DNA of 64,000 bases from Dysidea avara (taxonomy: Eukaryota; Porifera; Demospongiae; Dictyoceratida; Dysideidae). The stretch covers positions 26,672,672 through 26,736,671 of the forward strand of contig NC_089277.1 in assembly GCF_963678975.1 (NCBI RefSeq), read 5' to 3'. Of this stretch, positions 56,383 to 64,000 are shown piece after piece. The first letter of the stretch is position 1, and every line of letters begins with the position of its first letter. Below the pieces are notes generated by a model. The model saw nothing but the letters and a program-made list of their open reading frames with translations. It did not search any database and was not told the DNA's origin. Both the position numbers and the translations under genes were made by a program.

Positions 56383-56961
56383 CTGTAACAAAATGTATGT
56401 AGTGAAACCTTGTATGATACAAGTTATGCAACACTGATAGCATAAGAGTATACTTTATATAGTAGCAGTGCTTATATTTAAACATACTAAAAATAGCATT
56501 CTATATATAGTTGACTGCTAGTGATACCACAAAAATTCTAAGCCATAGTAAATTTCCAAAGATTGATCCAACATGAGAAAGGAAACACCATTGTCCTTAC
56601 AGTTGGTACTCTTAATTCAGCCATGTAGTTTGTAATACAGTGGATAACACCTTGAAAGGTGGACAATTTGATAATCAGGACACTTGACCATGGTCCCATT
56701 TGTATTAGTATACATTTAGATATGTACCTGAAATACAGAACATCTTTCTATTGAGAAGATTTTAGAGCTGGGGTTCCACTACATACAACAGCATAATATT
56801 ATATGTATAGCTTGTAATTTTTTTTGCAACAAATGTATTGGTCACAAAATGTCAAAAAGTAGGTTCACTGCTCAATGGCTGATAGATAGGTAAGAGGTGA
56901 GAAATTTTGGTGTGACACAAACAACAGAAAACCTGCAACAGATATAGCACAATAGTAATAC

Positions 56962-57082
56962 CAGTTCAAATCCCAGCTCATTGGAGTGGTGGGAACAAAT
57001 GTGTGGGGACAAGTTGAGACCTCCAGTGTACAGATCAACCTGCTGGGTGGACTGCCTGTAATCTGGATCACCTGCTCCTATC
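56962..57082 (-). CDS. PITRM1: PITRM1-like exon, duplicate block proximal copy (intact)
   Basis: Reads GAGDPDYRQSTQQVDLYTGG then LNLSPHICSHHSNELGFEL; 121 bp, acceptor CACTATAG, donor CTG then GTATTA. Family landmark: DYR---Q-I---TGG-S-SPH. Phase joins 58612-58741 and 56303-56382. Confidence 0.9.
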
Positions 57083-57391
57083 CTATAGTGTACACATACT
57101 GGTAAACATGTGATACCACACAAGTGTCACATATTTACACAGACAGTCACAGAGGCTGTCACTGTAATAACCAAGTTAAAATCCCCCAAGTGTTGAAATG
57201 ATAAACATGTCATCTGTACTCAGCCCATAATTGAGGTCAATTGTGTGCTTAATTTTCATTGAACATAACTGAAGATACAGACATTACCACTTTCAAAAAT
57301 GGTTTTAATTGTCAACCATATAAACTGCCTATGCTATTCACTATAATAAGAACTATAATAATCTGGTGTTACTACATATATCTAGATTTAC

Positions 57392-57448
57392 TGTGTTAAG
57401 ACATTACAGAAAAGTGGCACATAAATCTTCAGTTCATCAGGTAGTGAC
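57392..57448 (-). pseudogene. partial duplicate of PITRM1-like exon 58612-58741
   Basis: Contains only the last part of the exon (SLPDELKIYVPLFCNVLT and donor GTAAAT). The 5' part and acceptor are missing, marking the edge of a tandem duplication. Confidence 0.8.
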
Positions 57449-57546
57449 ATCCAGAGGTACAAACTACACACAGTAGTGTGTCAGGATATACATACACAAC
57501 AACATTCAAGCACACTCATGTATAGGCTGAATACTACTGTACGGAC

Positions 57547-57623
57547 TTCAAAAACACATCATTCCACAGTGAGAACATGTGAGAAATGTGTCTGTCCAGA
57601 CAGTAAGAGCTGAATACAATACC
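57547..57623 (-). CDS. PITRM1: PITRM1-like exon, duplicate block distal copy
   Basis: Duplicate of 56303-56382, reading GIVFSSYCLDRHISHMFSLW then NDVFL; one codon shorter and closer to the family consensus (G-V-F-S-S). Acceptor and a weak donor (GTCCGT) present. Confidence 0.75.
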
Positions 57624-58092
57624 CTGTAACAAAACATGCGTAGTGAAACCTTATATGATGCATCTAGCTATGCAACACTAATAGCATTGGTACTTGATTG
57701 TTCAGACATTTGGTACTCTTAATTCAGCCATGTAGCTTGTTTTAATACAGTGGATGACACCTTGAATAGGTGGACATTTTGATAACCAGGGCACTTCACT
57801 ATGGTTTCATTAGTATTAGCATACGTACATAATCTACATTTAGCACCTGAAATCAGAACACTTTTATAATGAGAAGACCTTAGAGCCATGAAAGGGGTTA
57901 CACTGCATACAATGGTATAAAATACGTAAACTGTAGCTTGCAAAGTTTTCTTTGTACTAAACTTGTTGATCACAAAATGTAACAGGTCTCAAAATGCAGG
58001 CTCTTTACTCTATGACTATAGATAAGAGGTGATAGTATTTTGGTGTGATACAAACAACAGAAAATCCAACAGATATTGTACATTAGTAATAC

Positions 58093-58202
58093 CTGTTCAT
58101 AGCCCAGTTCATTGGAGTGGTGGGAACAAATGTGTGGGGATAGGTTGAGACCTCCAGTGTACAGATCAACCTGCTGGGCAAACTAGATCACCTGCTCCCA
58201 TC
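58093..58202 (-). pseudogene. PITRM1-like exon, duplicate block distal copy, frameshifted
   Basis: Duplicate of 56962-57082 but 110 bp long, with an 11-nt deletion after GGTGATC that shifts the frame into a TGA. The rest (QQVDLYTGGLNLSPHICS) and the end GYEQ are preserved. Confidence 0.85.
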
Positions 58203-58611
58203 CTATAGTGTACACATACTGGTAAACATGTGATACCACACAAGTGTCTAAATCATGCCACTCTGTGAAGTCTGTATGATGTTTACACAGACACATGTAC
58301 AGAGGCTGTCTCTGTAATAATCAAGTTAAAATCCCCCAAGGTTGAAATGATAAACATAATCATCTGTATAGATCATTGATCATAAAGACTCCAGCTGAAG
58401 ACTATGTACTTTCAGAACTCAAACAGGGTACTTTTGAAAAATGGACACCTTGATGATCAGGTCAGTTGTGTGCATAACCTCAACAGTATTCCATTACATA
58501 TAATTATTGTGCTCTGAAGATAGAGATATTACTAAACACAAACACTTTCAATGGTCTTAACTGTCAATGCTAAGAACTATAATAATCTGGTCCTACCACC
58601 TATATACTTAC

Positions 58612-58741
58612 TGTGTTAAGACATTACAGAAAAGTGGCACATAAATCTTCAGTTCATCAGGTAGTGAAGTGATGCTTGCTACAGCTCTGAAGTAGGTAAT
58701 CCCATTGGTTGGCTGTTTAGCCAACTGTACTGGTACAGCAT
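58612..58741 (-). CDS. PITRM1: PITRM1-like exon
   Basis: Reads AVPVQLAKQPTNGITYFRAV then ASITSLPDELKIYVPLFCNV and LT. Acceptor CACTGTAG, donor ACA then GTAAGT. Very close to the family (D-PV----QPTNG--YFRA----LP-EL--YVPLFC-VLT). Confidence 0.95.
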
Positions 58742-58881
58742 CTACAGTGTAGTGTACAAACAATAGTAATAGATACTGTAAAAGCTGTGTGTTTTAAATG
58801 TACTAGTTCATAGGTGAGCCTTTGACAACATTATGAAATAGTGTGTATTCATTTCCAAGAAATATTCACATACTTACGTAC

Positions 58882-58959
58882 CTCTAGTGTGAATGCTGCT
58901 ACAGTATTTACCAATGCGAACATGTTCCAGTGTAGTGTCTTTTATTTTATGATCAATAT
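58882..58959 (-). CDS. PITRM1: PITRM1-like exon (most upstream recognised)
   Basis: Reads IDHKIKDTTLEHVRIGKYCS then SIHTR, with a split Asp to the next exon. Acceptor TTTACAG, donor AGAG then GTACGT. The sequence is only weakly like the family but the phase and position fit. Confidence 0.6.
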
Positions 58960-59039
58960 CTGTAAAGAGACATCAGTCACATACAAGCTGTATTGTTCCA
59001 ATGGTGTGGAATACATAGAGGTATATGCTTAATTGAAGA

Positions 59040-60170
59040 AATGAGACACACATCTGTTTTGAACAAAGCTGGAGATATCCAGAGGAAGTATTTATGGTTA
59101 GTAGCAGCTGTTACAAATAGAGTACACAAGTTAACTGAGTTAGCTTTTTCACCAACAATGTGACCAGCAAAAACATATCAAAACATCTCCCAAATCCACC
59201 TAGTATGAGTCATTGAATATTGATTATTTGCTGTTTCTAACAGTAAACAGCTCATAACAAGCATTTATGCAGTAGCTACTACTTGTGCTACAATCATTGT
59301 CATTTTCATTTGTGTTATTGTAAAATGTACATTGTCGTATTCGTGCATACACTGAGATGTAATACTGAGTACAAAAGTAACTTTTACCATCAATATACTA
59401 AGTGTATTTTATTAAAAACTGTTACTTTGAATTCTAGCAAATTAGGCAGATAAACAATGTGTGTACATTATCACTGTGTAAAGTGAAACTATTATTTATA
59501 GATGGTTACAAACTGTAAACCCACAATTACTTTCTACATTGTCGTATGTATAAAAGAGAGCTCACTGATCTCCTCTGTCTCCTCAGGGAGGCATATCAGA
59601 TCAGTAATCAACTATGATATCTGCAATGCTACTCAGTACATCAGTGAATTGCATAATACTTTACAGTCATATACACAGAACATGACAGTAATACACACAC
59701 ATAGAAGAATCGCATTTTATTATTTAAACAAAAAATGATCAATATAGCTAAGTGGAATAGCAGTGTTCAAGAATTTTTGACAGTGAATGACTCTCATAAA
59801 TCCTGAACAAAAGTATGGGTAGCAAATATGGCTCAGATTGTGAACCATGGATAGGGCTTCTCCTTCCAGTTACTCTGCTATACAGATAAACAAATTGATC
59901 GCTCTGGAGAAGTTCTTGCAAATGGTCTATTGTTTTTGATTCACACTTTCTATGTATACCTATGTTCATTTGTGACATGTGAAATCAATAGAATGCTTTT
60001 GGTCACATTGACTGGAATACATGAGAAGACACTAGCTACTTCTAATAGCAATAACTACCCATGCAGAAGCCAGATAATAGACTACTGGGGTGGTTTAAAA
60101 AATGTAACATTGACTTCCTGTGTTATCCAATGTGATTGTAACACCCCAAGAAGGAAATTCACCCTTGAAG
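59040..60170. other. no further PITRM1-like exon recognised
   Basis: Overlapping frames at 59748-59978 (-) and 59930-60208 (+) have no recognisable domain. The upstream PITRM1 half, including an HxxEH motif, was looked for and not seen. Confidence 0.4.
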
Positions 60171-60178
60171 CAAGAGTT

Positions 60179-60418
60179 CATAATATTTGCATGGGGGAGA
60201 GTGTCTAACTTTCAGTATGGCCTTTACAAACACCCTGCGTAAAGTTCACCAAAGTTCACCTTTCATCAAATCAACACCTTCATTGGGGATAGGAAACTGT
60301 TGATTGATGTTGATGAAGGCAAAGCCTTTGTTCTGAAATAAGGCTGAGCTGTTGCTTTACGCAGGGTGTTTGGTGAATGCATTCAAGTTAGACACTCTCC
60401 AGTCATACAAATATTATG
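60179..60418. repeat. 240-bp inverted-repeat element
   Basis: Arms of about 70 bp: CATAATATTTG, GGAGAGTGTCTAAC, and AACACCCTGCGTAAAG on the left with complements on the right. Either a MITE or an inverted duplication like those at 32 and 28280. Confidence 0.75.
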
Positions 60419-60429
60419 ATCTCTAGTTT

Positions 60430-61740
60430 GAATTGTCCATTCCCTTATGGTGAGTACGTATATAGCAGGCCAGCATGCATTTTTCTTTGGTAGGGAAAAA
60501 AGAGTTTATGTGACGTCAAGTTAACATGTCGATTTCTGGGGCCCACCCCTGGGAATAGTCCACCATCTATTGGGGATTAAATTACACACATGTGCTCATA
60601 TATACATATATTTACCTAGCTATCCACCCTTCCACCGTACCAAGCTCTACATTGCCTACTCTTTTTCCTAATGCTAATTATAATCATATAACATTTTTCC
60701 ACAAAGCCAGTAGTGTAGGTGACAATACACAAGTTCAACAATCATGCAACAAAAACACAATGACACCATTATAGAAAATGAGATTATACATACATGAGAT
60801 CATGCATGACATAACAATATATATATATAGATCATATAATATATGATATAGAAAGGATGAGTTTGGATGAATAACGGGCAACTGAGGAAATCATAGGGCG
60901 GGCAGTAAGTTCTTCCATAAATAGGGTAGATGAATGAACATAGCATTTGCTAGTGATGATAGCAAACTGCTAAGACACATCAAATTGCAGCAATTGATCA
61001 CTAGCAACCAAAATGACATAAAAAGCTATGTCACGAGCATTAATATTGGTGAAGCATTACAGCTACATAACTAGCATCTAATTCATCCGCCCTCAATCCT
61101 CAGTCACCACCTAGCTAAGATAAATATATATCTATATATATAAAATAAGTAACAAAAGTTGTTGAAATAACAAATTGCATACCTTAATATACATACAGTG
61201 TACAAGCAGCCATGCCTATATGTGCACATATATCTAATTTATATCCAAATAGTGGGCGGGTGGGTGGGAGCTTTTCTTTAACTAGGCCATTCGCTTTTGA
61301 GAATGTGGTGTGTCACGTGACCATAAACCTGCTAAACCAGTTTGTCGATTACACATTACTTGAAACCATTTCAACATTACTTCACATGCTTAGATCATAG
61401 CGCACCCTTAGGTCATAGTGTGCATTTAGGTCACAGAAATTATGTGCATGTTCTTATAGTGCTATATCTGCTGCATGCATGTTAACTTCAATTTATTGTG
61501 ATACAATAAATTACATTCAAACATTTACAGTTATAGATTCACAAAGCTACCAATATCGCAAAATTTACAAAAGTTTTGTCCCTTAAAAATTTCTGGCTAT
61601 ATAGTATAAAGTCTCCTTTTAACTCAAGAAAAAAACCAGTAGTGTAATAAAGTCAAACAATTCGTCACTTTACATTGTACATTAAGTCCATTACACAATC
61701 TGGTTTTTCTCTTAGAAATTACATTAACATATTATGATTT
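60430..61740. other. no supported gene
   Basis: AT-rich with short TA runs (60816-60845, 61125-61145). Nothing coding recognised. Confidence 0.45.
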
Positions 61741-61745
61741 ATTAT

Positions 61746-62130
61746 GATTAAAGTACTTGGTAAAGGCAGAGTCTGTATACCAGAAGGCCTTACAAAGGCC
61801 TAAGATGTTTATATTAACTTCACTAAGTATGTTTGAAAAGTAGGAGAAGTAGGAGAAAGAAGAAAAAATCCATGACTGGACCTGGGCAGCCTCGAACCTG
61901 CAGCCATCCGATTAACGCTCGAACGCTTACAGGAGTCTGCCAGGCGGTCAGGATATTTTCTTCTTACTATTTTCATGTATTTGTATCCATAGGAACCCTA
62001 GAGAGTGACTTATTATCTCTAAGTACCCCAAGTGGAACCAAATGGACATTGTTTTATCATGATTAAAGTACTTGGTAAAGGCAGAGCCTGTATACCAGAA
62101 GGCCTTACAAAGGCCTAAGATGTTTATATA
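61746..62130 (-). mobile_element. SINE candidate (minus strand) between direct repeats
   Basis: About 70-bp direct repeats (61746-61814, 62059-62130, with AAGGCCTTACAAAGGCCTAA) flank a minus-strand SINE-like body with B-box-like GGTTCGAGG (about 61888-61896) and the 5' end ATTTGGTTCCAC near 62040. The direct repeats include SINE 3'-end sequence, so this may be two SINEs recombined, not one insertion. Confidence 0.55.
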
Positions 62131-62563
62131 CATCCACAATAAAATTAAAGACAATGTGCACCACACAGCCACATCAAATCAATGTTGGTAGTAGGACTAA
62201 TGGTCCTTGGATGTAACCCCTAGACTACAAGCAGTCTTCACTCCAGGCCACTACTATGACACATGGTGCTACACATGTATAATTCATATATGTCATGTGT
62301 GCATGTGATCTAATTGCATTTAGTGACACTGACTTACTCAATTGATGGATTACTGCTTAACTGCAGCCCTACCCACATTAACTTGGTTTAATGTGTTAAA
62401 CTTCATTAGTTAAACTTCATTAAAATTTATTATTGTTGCAACCAAAAACTTTTGATCACATTAATGGTCTGAGTATGTTGATCTAGTTTTAGGATATATA
62501 CCAACACCACATAATTATACAATCATTCAAAAACCTCAATTGAGTTAAATTTTATGCCACTGG

Positions 62564-62570
62564 TATAAAA
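62564..62570 (+). promoter_or_regulatory. TATA box upstream of the collagen-like pseudogene
   Basis: TATAAAA in GGTATAAAAGCAG, about 440 bp before the presumed ATG. The following 50 bp are duplicated 157 bp downstream. Confidence 0.55.
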
Positions 62571-62581
62571 GCAGTAGAGTA

Positions 62582-62790
62582 GTGCAGTCAGAGTTAGCTG
62601 TATATCATAATGCAGTTAGGAGCAGTTGACACAGTACTATGTACTATGTAGTACTCTACATAGTACATACATAGCTTGTATGTACTATGTAGTACTCTAC
62701 ATAGTACTCTACATAGCTTGTTCTACCAGTACTATGTAGTGCAGTCAGAGTTAGCTGTATATCATAATGCAGTTAGGAGCAGTTGACACA
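62582..62790 (+). repeat. tandem duplication of the start-site region with palindromic spacer
   Basis: GTGCAGTCAGAGTTAGCTG and the next 30 bp occur at 62582-62632 and 62739-62790. Between them are overlapping palindromes of TACTATGTAGTACTCTACAT type (62633-62735). Confidence 0.85.
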
Positions 62791-63008
62791 TTGAGGATAA
62801 GCTACAGGCTGTATGTACATATTTTTTTGATAAGGTACGTATATATGGTATGTATGTTAGTAGAGTAGGTAAATGTACATAAATACAGGTAGTTAGCAGT
62901 TGCTGGATAGTTCGCATGCATGTATGTATATGTGTAGTTCATTATGTAGAATTCGGACATATACCAGTACGTCCTTACTATAAAAATATTTTACTGACAA
63001 ATAATAGC

Positions 63009-63750
63009 ATGAGAATGATACTCTTTTTCGTATTTTTGCTGTCATCTTTACTGATGCTGTGGAGGTCACCGATGAAGATATCAATTCTCCACTAGTCTCT
63101 TACCTACTTACTAAAACTACAACAATTGGAATCAAAGATCATGGTTAGACCAAATATCAGGACCACTAAACAGGCTACACAAAAGCCTACTAAACCACCT
63201 GTTGTTGTTGATAACAAACGGTGTAACTGTTAACCTGGTGTAGTCACCTATGTTAGATGGGGTACTGTAATTTTACTTGTCCCTATAGGAGCAGATACCA
63301 TCTACTCTGGAGTTGTAGCTGGATCTTGGTATGACTACTATCAAGGAGCTGCAGCTGGTCCACTGTATGTGTGTTTACCACTAGTTCCACAATATTTAGA
63401 ATCCCAAGCTGGTTATCAGAACTTCCATACGCTATATGGAGCATAATATAAAAACACATTCTGGGAGTCCACTCAACCACATTAAGGACCATAATGTTCC
63501 TTGTGCACTCTGCCAGGCTTATGGAAGTAAAAACAAGATAATGATCCCTTCTCCTTATGAGTGTCCTCCTAACCGGACTCGTGAGTATTACGGTTATCTT
63601 ATGGCTGGACATCAGACCAGTTTCAAAGGTGCAACGCAATTTACTTGTATAGATAAGAGTTTAGGAGTGATATCAGAAAGTGAAGCAGCCAATAATGGAG
63701 GTCATCAGTTTTATACAGTTGAAGCTGGTTGTAATTATTACCAACCTTAA
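63009..63750 (+). pseudogene. short-chain (spongin-type) collagen C-terminal domain pseudogene, copy 1
   Basis: The ATG at 63009 begins a signal-like peptide (MRMILFFVFLLSSLL). In shifted frames follow AVEVTDEDINSPLV (about 63050), GVVTYVRWG (about 63237), GADTIYSGVVAGSWYDYY (about 63291) with LYVCLP, and, from 63436, SGSPLNHIKDHNVPCALC, then NKIMIPSPYECP and GYLMAGHQTSFKGATQFTCI to a stop at 63748-63750. These are the landmarks, in order, of the sponge short-chain collagen C-terminal domain. At least three frame changes and one stop (about 63144) break it, and no Gly-X-Y stretch is seen. Such proteins are secreted matrix components. The copy at 29468-30012 (-) shares AVEVTD-D and is broken differently. 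The last 104 codons are an intact frame. Confidence 0.8.
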
Positions 63751-64000
63751 GAACTAACATAAATTTGTTGTGTGTACTAAATAACATATCAAGCATAGCT
63801 ATAAGGCATCACACACATTTGACAAAGCATTTTTCGTGCTGTACACTTGTAGTTCATACCATTGTATTGTGTGTACATACGTATACCGCATGCTTTGAAT
63901 TTAATATTGTAGCACAAAATTCCACTAATGCACAATTGATATTCAACTTATTCATATGCTATAGATCTACAACATGCATACAAACATACTATTTTCATGA
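63751..64000. other. 3' flank, nothing recognised
   Basis: AT-rich; no polyadenylation signal identified with confidence. Confidence 0.4.

Larger units (their letters stand above)
45888..58959 (-). pseudogene. PITRM1: PITRM1/PreP-like presequence protease, C-terminal half, interrupted
   Basis: At least fourteen exons on the minus strand spell the C-terminal half of presequence protease (peptidase M16C), the mitochondrial matrix enzyme that degrades cleaved presequences and other short peptides. Order (5' to 3'): 58882-58959, 58612-58741, 56962-57082, 56303-56382, 56057 to 55442 (split by a MITE), 53641-53676, 53471-53565, 53140-53248, 52866-52946, 49098-49151, 48338-48403, 48177-48290, 46624-46487, 45990-45888. 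About 450 codons. The Arg and Tyr that contact substrate in M16C enzymes are kept in REKGGAYGAGA. The N-terminal half with the HxxEH zinc site is not visible in the remaining 5 kb. Two MITE insertions into exons, a duplicated exon block and phase breaks (after 53140 and before 45990) argue against a normal protein from this copy. Alternatives: a fragmentary paralogue, or an allele. Confidence 0.85.

Noticed and set aside
59930..60208. 92-codon plus-strand ORF as a gene
   Set aside because: No recognisable domain and overlapped by an equally good minus-strand frame; the 3' end lies in an inverted repeat.

Overview
This is animal nuclear DNA, most likely from a sponge (Porifera, probably a demosponge). 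That is inference, from two degenerate copies of a spongin-type short-chain collagen C-terminal domain, a fibrinogen-related lectin-like gene of the type sponges carry in many copies, small phase-consistent introns with GT-AG borders, single ankyrin repeats on single 99-bp exons, and an AT-rich background crowded with short non-autonomous transposons. There are no bacterial operons and no rRNA. Most open frames in the window are chance or repeat-derived.

Layout. 0-9 kb: an ankyrin-repeat exon (-), a truncated ankyrin exon, SINEs, TTAA-flanked and hAT-like MITEs with clean 8-bp target duplications, and an 18-bp-period foldback that is open on both strands. 9.2-10.9 kb: the RNase H-integrase-3' end of a decayed Ty3/gypsy element. 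11-21 kb: MITEs, including a hAT-like copy split by a nested element whose empty site survives at 5.2 kb. 21-23 kb: the first of three composite elements (long foldback + spacer + about 31-bp satellite). The second is at 37.6-39.7 kb (inverted) and the third at 49.5-51.4 kb. 23.7-24.7 kb: a 1-kb TTAA-flanked element. 27.3-28.4 kb: a gypsy-type integrase remnant, a cluster of RFX X-box-like palindromes and a 47-bp perfect inverted repeat. 29.4-30 kb (-) and 63-63.75 kb (+): two short-chain-collagen-like pseudogenes. 41.4-42.2 kb: the clearest gene, a secreted fibrinogen-domain protein with TATA box and signal peptide, but with one apparent frameshift. 42.5-43.1 kb: one long exon of an unidentified gene. 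45.9-59.0 kb (-): at least fourteen exons of the C-terminal half of presequence protease (PITRM1/PreP, peptidase M16C).

The PITRM1-like locus is the main result. Its exons can be read one by one with compatible phases, yet one coding exon is split by a 455-bp MITE, another by a 353-bp hAT MITE with a perfect 8-bp target duplication, three exons are tandemly duplicated with one copy frameshifted, and the N-terminal catalytic half is not visible. It looks like a partial gene in decay, or a paralogous fragment. Two shorter traces of the same gene lie near 33.1 and 35.6 kb.

A second window-wide pattern is a short motif, roughly GATACTCTAATAGARCAGTCA in sense, found about 40 times on both strands in unrelated elements, introns and satellite ends. 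Its origin is unknown to me. All family calls were made by eye from the sequence; no database search was run.
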